Of a DNA stretch of 64,000 nt, positions 19,157-27,027 are shown in pieces. The notes under the pieces were generated by a model. That model had not been told where the DNA came from and did not search any database. It saw only the letters and a program-made list of their open reading frames with translations. The DNA lies in assembly GCF_018598555.1 (NCBI RefSeq), contig NZ_JAHEWN010000014.1, positions 1-64,000 on the forward strand. Reading direction: 5' to 3'. The position numbers and the translations under genes were made by a program. Source of the stretch: Curtobacterium aurantiacum. Its GTDB lineage: Bacteria; Actinomycetota; Actinomycetes; Actinomycetales; Microbacteriaceae. The stretch's first letter is position 1, and every line of letters begins with the position of its first letter.

Positions 19157-19801
19157 ATGGGGGACACGACTGTGCCCGCGGTGGCGCCGGTTCCCGCCGT
19201 CGTCTTCGACACCGTTCTGCGCCCCCGACGCTCGCTCGTCCGTTCCACGGCGCTCAGCATCGCGTTCTCCGCCGTGCCGCTCGCCGTCGCGCTGGTCTGG
19301 GTCTCCTTCCCGTTCCGCACGTGGGCCGTGTTCGCCGCGGTGGTCGTGGCGATGGCCGCGGTCGTCGGTGTCGTGTTCGTGCGACTGCACACGGCCTTCA
19401 TCGGGATCGACGGCGACGGCCTCACGATCCGCGGCGTGCTCACCGGACGCCGGCGGATCGCCCGCGACCGTGTGCACAGCCTGGTCCTCGCCACCACGTT
19501 CGGCTCGTCGGTGGACCGCACGGTGCGCGAACTCGTGGCGTTCGACCGGACCGGGACCCATCTGTTCCGGCTCCGGGCCGACGTGTGGGGCGACGACGGG
19601 CTCGACCGGGTGGTCGACGCGCTCGGCGTGCAGGTCGTCGAGGAGTCCCGGCCGGTCTCCGCCCGCACCTTCGCGAAGCGCTACCCGACGAGCCGTGCCT
19701 GGTACGAGCAGCGTTCGGCGTACCTGCTCATCGGCGGGCTCACCGCGCTGGTCGTCGGCGGGCTGCTCGCCGTCGAGTTCGCCGGACTCAGCGCCCGCTG
19801 A
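19157..19801 (+). CDS. PH-domain-like membrane protein
   Basis: The 214-residue protein has two transmembrane helices near residues 33-75 (FSAVPLAVALVWVSF and VFAAVVVAMAAVVGVVF) followed by a bacterial PH-like beta domain (GIDGDGLTIRGVL, then RRRIARDRVHSL). A last membrane helix lies near the C-terminus (LIGGLTALVVGGLLAV). This plan is common in actinobacterial proteins of unknown role. The ATG is preceded by GAGGAG at a good distance. The gene stands alone between tRNA-Ser and the convergent exporter. Function is not known. Confidence 0.75.
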   Translation: MGDTTVPAVAPVPAVVFDTVLRPRRSLVRSTALSIAFSAVPLAVALVWVSFPFRTWAVFAAVVVAMAAVVGVVFVRLHTAFIGIDGDGLTIRGVLTGRRRIARDRVHSLVLATTFGSSVDRTVRELVAFDRTGTHLFRLRADVWGDDGLDRVVDALGVQVVEESRPVSARTFAKRYPTSRAWYEQRSAYLLIGGLTALVVGGLLAVEFAGLSAR

Positions 19802-19954
19802 ACCTCCTCGACGGGGCCGCGGCAGGGGCCCGTGAGCCGACGAGCCCGCGGTCGCGGGCTCCGCGTCGGACGCGGGCCGCACCTCCCGGCCCGTCAGCCC
19901 CGCGCCGGACGCGAGCCGTGCTGTACGAACCGTGGGCGGCGGAGACCCGTGTCG

Positions 19955-21211
19955 TCAGTGCGTCAGCGCGGGGACCGTCCGGGGGCGGACCACCAGCCAC
20001 AGCATCAGGATCGCGACGGCGGCGGTGGACGCCATCACGATGGCCATCGGCGTCGCCGTCGTGATGCCCAGCCAGCCGACCACCGGCGAGATGAGCCCGG
20101 CCACGCCGAAGTTCAGGGCACCGAGCACCGAGGCGGCGGTCCCCGCTTCCTTGCCGTGGGCGGCGAGGCCGATCACCTGGACGAGCGGGAACGAGAACCC
20201 GCACGCCGCGATGAAGAACCACAGCGGCACGAGCACGCCGACCAGACCGGCGCCGAGCTGGTCGAGGACGATGATGGCGAGCGACGACAGCAGCAGCGTC
20301 GCCGTGGAGCACGCCAGGATCCACTGCGGACCGACGCGCTGGGCGAGCCGCGACGAGATCTGCACGCCGAGGACGACCCCGACGGAGTTCACGGCGAACA
20401 GCAGCCCGTACTGCTGCGCGTCGAGCCCGTAGACCTGCTGGAACAGGAACGGTGACGCGCTGAGGTACGAGAACAGGCCGCTGAACACCATCGCGCCGAT
20501 GAGCGCGACGCCGACGAAGATCCGGTCGGAGAACAGCGCCTTGTAGCGCTGACCGATCGTGGAGTGCCCCGCCTCGTGGCGGCGGGCCGGCGGCAGGGTC
20601 TCGACGATCAGCAGGATCGAGGCGATCACCACGGCCAGGCCGTAGCAGGCGAGGAAGACGAAGATGCCGCGCCAGCTGGTGAACTGCAGCATCTGGGAGC
20701 CGATGAGCGGTGCGAGGATCGGCGCGAGACCGTTCACCATCGCCAGCCGCGACAGCATCCGGACCAGCGGCTTGCCACCGAACAGGTCACGGACGGTCGC
20801 CATCGCGACGACACCGCCGGCCGCCGCCCCCATGCCCTGCAGCACGCGGAACACCGCGAGGAGTTCGATGTCCGGCGCCGTCGCGGCACCGATCGAGGCG
20901 GCGATGTGCACCGTCGTCGCGATGATGAGCGGCAGTCGGCGGCCCACCTTGTCGCTCCAGGGGCCGACCAGGAGCTGCCCGATGGCGAAGCCGAGGGTCG
21001 TCGCGGTGAGCGTCAGCTGGACCGCACCGTCGGTGACGCCGAACTGGTCCTTGATCGCCGGGAACGCGGGCAGGTAGAGGTCGATCGTGAACGGCCCGAG
21101 CGCCGTGAGGGCGCCCAGGACGAAGACGTAGACGAGTCGCTGCCCGCGGGAGAGGGAGTCTCCGGGGTGCAGGACGACCCGGAGCGAACCGGTGGTGGCG
21201 GGCGCGGTCAC
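19955..21211 (-). CDS. Bcr/CflA-type multidrug MFS exporter
   Basis: The 418-residue carrier of the drug:H+ antiporter group would pump out antibiotics or metabolites. The N-terminus GALTALGPFTIDLYLPAFP is characteristic of Bcr/CflA proteins. The loop between helices 2 and 3 has GPWSDKVGRRLPL, and helix 4 has FRVLQGMGAAAG. Twelve hydrophobic segments can be traced. The GTG at 21211 (VTAPATTGS) gives the usual length; upstream extensions add a basic, non-family stretch. It faces a TetR regulator across 227 bases that contain a perfect palindrome, so local repression by that regulator is likely. Confidence 0.9.
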   Translation of the reverse strand: MTAPATTGSLRVVLHPGDSLSRGQRLVYVFVLGALTALGPFTIDLYLPAFPAIKDQFGVTDGAVQLTLTATTLGFAIGQLLVGPWSDKVGRRLPLIIATTVHIAASIGAATAPDIELLAVFRVLQGMGAAAGGVVAMATVRDLFGGKPLVRMLSRLAMVNGLAPILAPLIGSQMLQFTSWRGIFVFLACYGLAVVIASILLIVETLPPARRHEAGHSTIGQRYKALFSDRIFVGVALIGAMVFSGLFSYLSASPFLFQQVYGLDAQQYGLLFAVNSVGVVLGVQISSRLAQRVGPQWILACSTATLLLSSLAIIVLDQLGAGLVGVLVPLWFFIAACGFSFPLVQVIGLAAHGKEAGTAASVLGALNFGVAGLISPVVGWLGITTATPMAIVMASTAAVAILMLWLVVRPRTVPALTH

Positions 21212-21262
21212 GAGACTGGAGTCCTTCGACGATGAGGGGGTGGAGGGTGATCGCGGGTCGAT

Positions 21263-21274
21263 CGAATCGATTCG
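21263..21274. promoter_or_regulatory. candidate TetR operator (12-base palindrome)
   Basis: CGAATCGATTCG is perfectly self-complementary and sits between the divergent exporter and TetR genes, 52 bases from the exporter start. TetR-family operators are usually palindromes in this position. Binding is inferred. Confidence 0.45.
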
Positions 21275-21438
21275 TCCGCGGAACCATCCTACGGTCGGAC
21301 ACACATGCTCGGCGCCGCCGATCCTCGCTGCCCGCGCGAAGCGGCTCGTGCTGCCCCTCTGCCGTGCGCGGACCATGCGGTAGCGTCGGACTGCTCGGGG
21401 GCCTTCCGGGTGAAGCGGATCAGAAGGGGGTGGGCGTC

Positions 21439-22020
21439 ATGGTGGATGCCCGGATCCTGCACACCACAGCAGCGCTGCGTGAGGCGATCCTGCGACTCGC
21501 CGCGGACCGGCCGGTCTCGGAGATCACCGTCGCCGACGTCACGCGCGCGGCCGGCATCAACCGGGCCACGTTCTACTCGCACGCCGTCTCCCCCGGGTCG
21601 CTGCTCGCCGACGTCCTGACGCCGGAGCTCGACCGCATCCGGCAGGACGACGCCGACGAACGCCGTGCCGCGGCCGCCCGGGGCGCCGGGGCCGACGAGC
21701 TCGCCACCATCACCCGGCGCGGCATCAACGCCGTCGTCGAGCACGTGACGACGCACCGTGACATCTACGGCAAGGCACTGCCGGACCCGAACGACGCGTC
21801 GCTGCACCGGCTGCTCGTCGAGCACTTCACCGTGTCGAGCGCCCTGCACATCCGGGAGCTCGACGCCGCACGCCGCCCCGAGCTGCTCGACGACGTCGCC
21901 GCGGGGTTCGTGGCGCAGGGCTTCGTCGGGGCGATCGAGGCCTGGCTCGCCGGGCCCCGTCGGTCACGGAAGGCGCTGGTCGAGACGATCACGCTGTCGT
22001 TCCCGACGTGGTGGAGCTGA
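21439..22020 (+). CDS. TetR/AcrR-family transcriptional regulator
   Basis: The 193-residue protein has an N-terminal helix-turn-helix at about residues 20-50 (ITVADVTRAAGINRATFYSH) and a helical ligand-binding domain that ends in a TetR_C-like segment. Such proteins repress a neighbouring exporter until a ligand binds. Start: ATG at 21439 (MVDARILHT), with AAGGGGG upstream. It is divergent from the Bcr/CflA exporter, its probable target. The effector is unknown. Confidence 0.88.
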   Translation: MVDARILHTTAALREAILRLAADRPVSEITVADVTRAAGINRATFYSHAVSPGSLLADVLTPELDRIRQDDADERRAAAARGAGADELATITRRGINAVVEHVTTHRDIYGKALPDPNDASLHRLLVEHFTVSSALHIRELDAARRPELLDDVAAGFVAQGFVGAIEAWLAGPRRSRKALVETITLSFPTWWS

Positions 22021-22122
22021 GCCGGACCACCTGATCCGCTCGGGTGTGCTGCATCGCCGACGTCCGCGTCGGCCGCCCGGCAGCGCCGGCGTCCGCGCGG
22101 CTGCTCCGGGTCGGTGGCGCGG

Positions 22123-22695
22123 CTACTCCGCGTCGGTCGTGTCGCCGTCCGTGGGGTCCGTCTCCGGCTTCTCGCCGCGCTGCAGCGACTGCACGACCTC
22201 GACCGCCGTCGCAGCGACGTCGGCGTCGTCCCCCTCCGAGGGCACCCGGTAGTCGGCGGACACCCCGTCGCCACCGGTCCCGGTCGCGGGCAGCGGGTCG
22301 CCGAGGGACACCACCACGACCCCCGCATCGTGTGCGGTCTGGATCACGCCGGTGAGCGCGGACGGCCGAGCTGCGTGCACGAGGAGTGCCTTCGCACCCT
22401 TCCGCACGAGCTGGGACACCGCGGCACGCTGGGCCGCCGCGGCACCCGATGCCGGTGCGACCCGGACGTCCGGGCGGAAGCCAGCGTCGGTCAGCCCGGT
22501 GCGGAGTCCGTCGGCGAGAGCTGCGTCGTCGTGGGCCAACACGACCCCGATCACGGCCTGCTGGTCGAACCCGCCGTCGGAACTCGTCAGGTCGGTGCTC
22601 TGCACGGGCGTCGGCGCGGCGGACGTCGTGCCCTGGCAACCGGCCAGGGTGAGTGCCGCCGCCAGGGCGACGGTCACGGCGACGATGCGCAGCAC
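22123..22695 (-). CDS. small lipoprotein resembling one lobe of a sugar-binding protein
   Basis: The 190-residue protein has a lipobox (LAGC, Cys20) after a short signal peptide, so it should be anchored outside the membrane. The body resembles the first lobe of type I periplasmic binding proteins (IGVVLAHDDAALADGLRTGL, then strands ending LLVHAARPS and VVVVSLGDP). Full binding proteins have two lobes and about 320 residues; the second lobe is absent. No ABC permease adjoins it. The gene starts at GTG 22695 after a GAGGAG site. It may bind a ligand as a dimer or act only as a scaffold; this is speculation. Confidence 0.7.
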   Translation of the reverse strand: MLRIVAVTVALAAALTLAGCQGTTSAAPTPVQSTDLTSSDGGFDQQAVIGVVLAHDDAALADGLRTGLTDAGFRPDVRVAPASGAAAAQRAAVSQLVRKGAKALLVHAARPSALTGVIQTAHDAGVVVVSLGDPLPATGTGGDGVSADYRVPSEGDDADVAATAVEVVQSLQRGEKPETDPTDGDTTDAE

Positions 22696-22725
22696 GGGGT
22701 CTCCTCTTCGGTCCGGTATGCCACG

Positions 22726-24177
22726 CTACCCGGCGGCGGGGCCGTGCGACGACGGGGACGAGGACGATGCCGACGCGGTGGACCCCGGTGCCCCTGCCCC
22801 TGCCGACGCCACCGGTCCCGGGACAGGGCCGAGCCGGCGGACGGCCGCGATCGCCAGCACCGCGAAACCGATCATCGCCGCGAACACCAGGGGGAACGAC
22901 ACCGTGCCGTCGGCTCCGCCGGTCGCGGTGAAGAGCAGGCCGGTCACGGCGAGGCCGATCACGCTGCCCGCGGCGTCGGCGATCGTCAGGGCGGAGCTCG
23001 CGAACCCGTCGTCGCCCTCGCCGGAGAACCGCAGGGTCAGCATCGACGCCCGCGGGTAGATCGCGCCCATGCCCGCCCCGCCGACGAACCACCCGGCGAC
23101 GAGCACCCACCACGACAGGTCGAGCGTGGCGACGGCCAGCGCGGTCACCAGGCTCACGAGCACCAGCGCGAGTCCGACCCCGAAGGTGCGGCGCGCGGTG
23201 AGCCGCTGCTCCCCCAGACGGCCGTGCGCCCAGCTCGAGACGGCCCAGCTGACCGCGGCCACCGTCAGGGCGAGGCCGGCCGCCGACGGCGACAACCCGT
23301 GCTCGGCCTGCAGCAGGAACGGCACGTACGCCTCGCTGCCGAAGAACGACGCCGCCACCAGTCCGCGCAGCAGCACCACCGACGGCAGGCCCGCCGCCGC
23401 GCGGAACGTCCCGCTCGGCAGCAGCGGTCGCAGGGCGAACCAGGTGCCGACGAGACCGACCACCACCGCCACGACCATGCCCCACGGGGTCAGGTCGGGC
23501 GCGACGTTGAGGAGCAGGATCGACACGGCTGCGGCCACCGACCAGCCGATCCGGGCACGCTGCCACGGCGGGCGGAGGGACGCGGCGGGAGCGTGCAACC
23601 GGCCGAGCGTCGGCACGAGCAGGGCGAAGGCGACGAGGGCGATCGCGAGGGCCCCGGCGAAGACCCAGTGCCAGTTCCACGTGTCGGTGACGATGCCCGC
23701 GAGGGCCGGGCCGACCAGCGCCGGCACGACCCAGGCGGCGGCGAACCCGGCGAACACCGGGCCGTGCAGCGCAGCGGAGAAGATCCGGGCGACCAGCACG
23801 TACAGCACCACGTCGATGGCCCCGGCGCCGAAGCCCTCGATGAGCCGCCCGGCCAGGAAGACCTCCATGGTCGGCGCGAGCATGACCACTGCCGTCCCGA
23901 CGGCGAAGAACGCCGCCGAGACCCAGGCCACGATGCGACCGCCGGCCCGGTCGGTCCAGTTGCCGGCGAGCACCATCCCGGGCACGCCGGCGGCGAGCGG
24001 GGCGGCGAAGGCGAGCGCGTACAGGGTCTCGCCGTCGAGGTCGCGGCTGATCACCGGCATGATCGTGGTCATCGCCAGGTTCTGGAACGCGGCGACGCCG
24101 ACGATCGCGACCATGCCGATCGTCGCGAGGGCGTACGGCCCGCTCAGCAGGCTGGTCCGCGACGCCGTGGTGCTCAC
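22726..24177 (-). CDS. MFS transporter
   Basis: The 483-residue carrier has at least twelve hydrophobic segments. The loop after helix 2 reads GNWTDRAGGRIVAW, the MFS motif A position, and the helix 4 region reads AGRLIEGFGAGAID. The C-terminus is a Ser/Ala-rich, non-membrane tail. The substrate cannot be predicted; the overall type is that of drug or small-metabolite exporters. The GTG at 24177 is preceded by TACGAT at six bases, suggesting a leaderless message. A GCA/GCG triplet tract starts 28 bases upstream of the start codon. Confidence 0.87.
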   Translation of the reverse strand: MSTTASRTSLLSGPYALATIGMVAIVGVAAFQNLAMTTIMPVISRDLDGETLYALAFAAPLAAGVPGMVLAGNWTDRAGGRIVAWVSAAFFAVGTAVVMLAPTMEVFLAGRLIEGFGAGAIDVVLYVLVARIFSAALHGPVFAGFAAAWVVPALVGPALAGIVTDTWNWHWVFAGALAIALVAFALLVPTLGRLHAPAASLRPPWQRARIGWSVAAAVSILLLNVAPDLTPWGMVVAVVVGLVGTWFALRPLLPSGTFRAAAGLPSVVLLRGLVAASFFGSEAYVPFLLQAEHGLSPSAAGLALTVAAVSWAVSSWAHGRLGEQRLTARRTFGVGLALVLVSLVTALAVATLDLSWWVLVAGWFVGGAGMGAIYPRASMLTLRFSGEGDDGFASSALTIADAAGSVIGLAVTGLLFTATGGADGTVSFPLVFAAMIGFAVLAIAAVRRLGPVPGPVASAGAGAPGSTASASSSSPSSHGPAAG

Positions 24178-24183
24178 CCGATC

Positions 24184-24189
24184 ATCGTA
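24184..24189 (-). promoter_or_regulatory. -10 hexamer TACGAT for a leaderless MFS mRNA
   Basis: TACGAT lies six bases before the GTG of the MFS gene. The adjacent triplet tract (24206-24281) would occupy the -35 and upstream positions. Confidence 0.5.
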
Positions 24190-24205
24190 GGGGCGAGCGA
24201 CGACG

Positions 24206-24281
24206 CGGCGGCAGCAGCAGCAGCAGCGGCAGCGGCAGCAGCAGCAGCAGCGGCAGCGGCAGCGGGCGGCAGCAGCAGCGT
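24206..24281. repeat. GCA/GCG triplet microsatellite
   Basis: About 76 bases consist almost only of GCA and GCG triplets. The tract lies between metB and the MFS gene, directly upstream of the proposed MFS -10 hexamer. Reading frames through it give only poly-alanine and are not genes. Confidence 0.9.
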
Positions 24282-24331
24282 CACCGGCGACCGAGCGCGC
24301 ACGCGCGTGCCCGGCAGCGCGCCCCGCCGCG

Positions 24332-25477
24332 TCAGCGCGCCAGCGCCTGCTCCAGGTCCGCCACCAGGTCGCCGGCGTCCTCGATGCCCACCGACAGCCG
24401 CACGACGTTCTCCGGCACGGCCAGCTCGGTGCCCTTCACCGACGCGTGGGTCATCTCGCTCGGGTACCCGATGAGCGACTCCACACCGCCGAGCGACTCG
24501 GCCAGGGCGAACAGCTCCGTCGACTCTGCGAAGCGCTTCGCGGCCTCGGGGCCACCGGACAGCGCGACCGAGAGCATCCCGCCGAAGCCGCGCATCTGCC
24601 GCGCCGCGACGTCGTGCCCCGGGTGGTCGGGCAGGCCCGGGTAGTAGACGCGTTCGACGCCCGGCGCAACGACGAGCGCCTCGGCCACGGCCTGCGCGTT
24701 CCGGGAGTGCCGTTCCATCCGCACCGCGAGCGTCTTGATGCCGCGCGTGGTCAGGTAGGCGTCGAACGGCGACGAGATCGCGCCGGCGCCGAACTGCAGG
24801 AACTGCACCTTCGCGGCGAGCTCCTCGTCCGCGAGCACGACGGCACCGCCGACGACGTCGGAGTGTCCGCCGAGGTACTTCGTGGTCGAGTAGACGACGA
24901 CGTCGGCGCCGAGCGACAGCGGCTGCTGCAGGTACGGCGACGCGAAGGTGTTGTCGACGACGACCAGGGCGCCGGACTCGTGCCCGAGGGTCGCGAGCGC
25001 GGCGATGTCGGCGATCTTCATCAGCGGGTTCGTCGGCGTCTCGACCCACAGCACGGTGGTGGCCGGGGCACCCTGCAGGGCGGCACGGACCTGGTCGAGG
25101 TCGCTCATGTCGACGACGACGAGCTCCACGCCCCACGGCACGTGCAGCCGACTGACCAGACGGTGGGTGCCGCCGTACACGTCGTTGCCCATCACGACAC
25201 GGCCACCGGGGACCAGCGCGGCGCGGAGCAGGGCGTCCTCGGCGGCGAGCCCGGACGCGAACGACGACGCCGCGACGCCGCCGTCGAGGTCGGCGAGGAG
25301 CACCTGCAGCGAGTCGCGCGTCGGGTTGCCGGCGCGGGAGTACTCGTAGCCGTTGCGCATGCCGCCGACCCCGTCCTGCACGTACGTCGACGTCAGGTGG
25401 ATCGGCGGGATGACGGCGCCGGTGGTCTCGTCGGGCTCCTGGCCGGCGTGGACGGCCCGGGTGCTGAACTCGGTCAT
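24332..25477 (-). CDS. metB: cystathionine gamma-synthase / gamma-lyase (PLP enzyme)
   Basis: The 381-residue PLP enzyme of the Cys/Met metabolism family has the phosphate-binding YEYSRAGNPTR block near residues 44-54 and the Schiff-base lysine in STTK, Lys200. It either condenses an O-acylhomoserine with cysteine or cleaves cystathionine. Because it follows a cystathionine beta-synthase by only 13 bases, reverse transsulfuration (homocysteine to cysteine) is likely, though MetB-type enzymes can do both. The ATG at 25477 has AAGGA about nine bases upstream. Confidence 0.92.
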   Translation of the reverse strand: MTEFSTRAVHAGQEPDETTGAVIPPIHLTSTYVQDGVGGMRNGYEYSRAGNPTRDSLQVLLADLDGGVAASSFASGLAAEDALLRAALVPGGRVVMGNDVYGGTHRLVSRLHVPWGVELVVVDMSDLDQVRAALQGAPATTVLWVETPTNPLMKIADIAALATLGHESGALVVVDNTFASPYLQQPLSLGADVVVYSTTKYLGGHSDVVGGAVVLADEELAAKVQFLQFGAGAISSPFDAYLTTRGIKTLAVRMERHSRNAQAVAEALVVAPGVERVYYPGLPDHPGHDVAARQMRGFGGMLSVALSGGPEAAKRFAESTELFALAESLGGVESLIGYPSEMTHASVKGTELAVPENVVRLSVGIEDAGDLVADLEQALAR

Positions 25478-25490
25478 GCTCGATGGTTCC

Positions 25491-26855
25491 TTACTCGGAG
25501 AGGTAGGTGAGGAGGTCGTGCCGGGTCAGCACGGTGACGGGTTTGCCGTCCCCGACGACGAGGAGCGCGTCCGCCGATTCGAGCGCACGTCGCGCCGCGG
25601 ACACGGATTCGCCGACGCCGATGAGCGGCAGCGGGTCGCCCACGAAGCCGGACAGGGCGTCCGACATCTTCGCGGCACCGGTGAAGACCTGCTCGAGCAG
25701 CGCCTTCTCCTCGACGGCGCCGACGACCTCGCCGATGACGACGGGCGGCTCGGCGCTGAGCACGGGCATCTGCGAGACGCCGTACTTCGTCATGATGTCG
25801 ACGACGTCGCGCACGGTGTCTGCCGGGTGCGCGTGCACCAGGTCGGGCAGGCGGCCGTCCTTGCCGGCGATGAGCGACCCGACGGTGCGCTCGTCGTCGG
25901 TCTCGGCGAAGCCGTAGGAGCGCATCCAGCGGTCGTTGAAGATCTTGCCGAGGTAGCCGCGGCCGCCGTCCGGCAGCAGCACCACGACGACGTCGTCCTC
26001 GGTCAGGTCGCGGGCCGCGCGGAGGGCCGCGACGACGGCCATGCCGCTCGACCCGCCGACGAGCAGGCCCTCTTCGCGTGCCAGACGGCGGGTCATCGCG
26101 AAGGAGTCGGCGTCCGACACGGCGATGATCTCGTCCGGAACGCCGGCGTCGTAGGCGCTCGGCCAGAAGTCCTCGCCGACGCCCTCGACGAGGTACGGGC
26201 GACCGGTGCCGCCGGAGTACACCGAGCCCTCGGGGTCCGCGCCGACGATCCGGACGCCGCCCTCGGACGCCTCCTTCAGGAACCGTCCGGTGCCCGAGAT
26301 CGTGCCACCGGTGCCGACGCCCGCGACGAAGTGGGTGATCTGCCCCTCGGTGTCGCGCCAGATCTCCGGGCCGGTGGTCTCGTAGTGGCTGCGCGGGCCG
26401 TTCGGGTTGGCGTACTGGTTCGGCTTGTAGGCGCCCGGGATCTCCTGGACGAGCCGGTCCGACACCGAGTAGTAGGACTCGGGGTGCTCCGGTGCGACCG
26501 CGGTCGGGGTGACGACGATCTCGGCGCCGTACGCGGTCAGCACGTTGCGCTTGTCCTCGCCGACCTTGTCGGGCAGGACGAACACGCACCGGTAGCCGCG
26601 CTGCTGCGCGACCAGGGCGAGGCCGACACCGGTGTTGCCGGAGGTCGGTTCGACGATCGTGCCGCCGGGTCGGAGGTCACCGGAGGCCTCGGCCGCGTCG
26701 ATGATCCGGGTGGCGATGCGGTCCTTCGACGACCCACCGGGGTTCAGGTACTCGACCTTCACCAGGATGGTCGCCCGCACCCCCTCGGTCACCCGGTTGA
26801 GCTTGACGAGCGGGGTGTCGCCGACGAGGTCGACGACGGAGTTCGCGTAACGCAC
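25491..26855 (-). CDS. cbs: cystathionine beta-synthase
   Basis: The 454-residue enzyme joins serine and homocysteine to cystathionine. The PLP domain has the Schiff-base lysine Lys44 in GGSSKDR, the substrate loop TSGNTGVGLA and the phosphate loop GVGTGGTISG. From about residue 335 a pair of CBS domains follows (MTKYGVSQMPVL and later ALLVVGDGKPV), the regulatory half. The start is set at GTG 26855 (VRYANSVVDLVGDTPL): the family N-terminus begins there and TAGACT lies seven bases upstream. It heads the cbs-metB operon. Confidence 0.95.
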   Translation of the reverse strand: MRYANSVVDLVGDTPLVKLNRVTEGVRATILVKVEYLNPGGSSKDRIATRIIDAAEASGDLRPGGTIVEPTSGNTGVGLALVAQQRGYRCVFVLPDKVGEDKRNVLTAYGAEIVVTPTAVAPEHPESYYSVSDRLVQEIPGAYKPNQYANPNGPRSHYETTGPEIWRDTEGQITHFVAGVGTGGTISGTGRFLKEASEGGVRIVGADPEGSVYSGGTGRPYLVEGVGEDFWPSAYDAGVPDEIIAVSDADSFAMTRRLAREEGLLVGGSSGMAVVAALRAARDLTEDDVVVVLLPDGGRGYLGKIFNDRWMRSYGFAETDDERTVGSLIAGKDGRLPDLVHAHPADTVRDVVDIMTKYGVSQMPVLSAEPPVVIGEVVGAVEEKALLEQVFTGAAKMSDALSGFVGDPLPLIGVGESVSAARRALESADALLVVGDGKPVTVLTRHDLLTYLSE

Positions 26856-26862
26856 GGCATGG

Positions 26863-26868
26863 AGTCTA
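26863..26868 (-). promoter_or_regulatory. -10 hexamer TAGACT for a leaderless cbs-metB mRNA
   Basis: TAGACT is separated from the cbs GTG by seven bases and no ribosome binding site is present between them. Confidence 0.55.
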
Positions 26869-26957
26869 GGACGCGCTCCCCGCGTCGCGCTGGGATGTGT
26901 CGTCCGCGGACAGCGCGCGCCCGCCGGGTCACCGACCACGTGCCCTGGTCGCGCTGC

Positions 26958-27009
26958 GCGCCGGACTGGAGGCCCGTGGCGGCGCCGCCGCGGGCCTCCC
27001 GTCCGGCGC
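26958..27009. terminator. 26-base-pair hairpin of the GGAGGC family
   Basis: Arms 26958-26983 and 26984-27009 match at 24 of 26 positions; the centre folds as a small loop. It lies 18 bases after the stop of the minus-strand ABC exporter gene and before the cbs promoter, so it probably insulates the two. There is no U-tract. Confidence 0.7.
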
Positions 27010-27027
27010 CCGGTCGCCTTCGCCCGA

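Noticed and set aside
24190-24300. Poly-alanine coding segments through the triplet tract
   Set aside because: All frames give homopolymer runs caused by the microsatellite, and both flanking genes have clear ends outside it.
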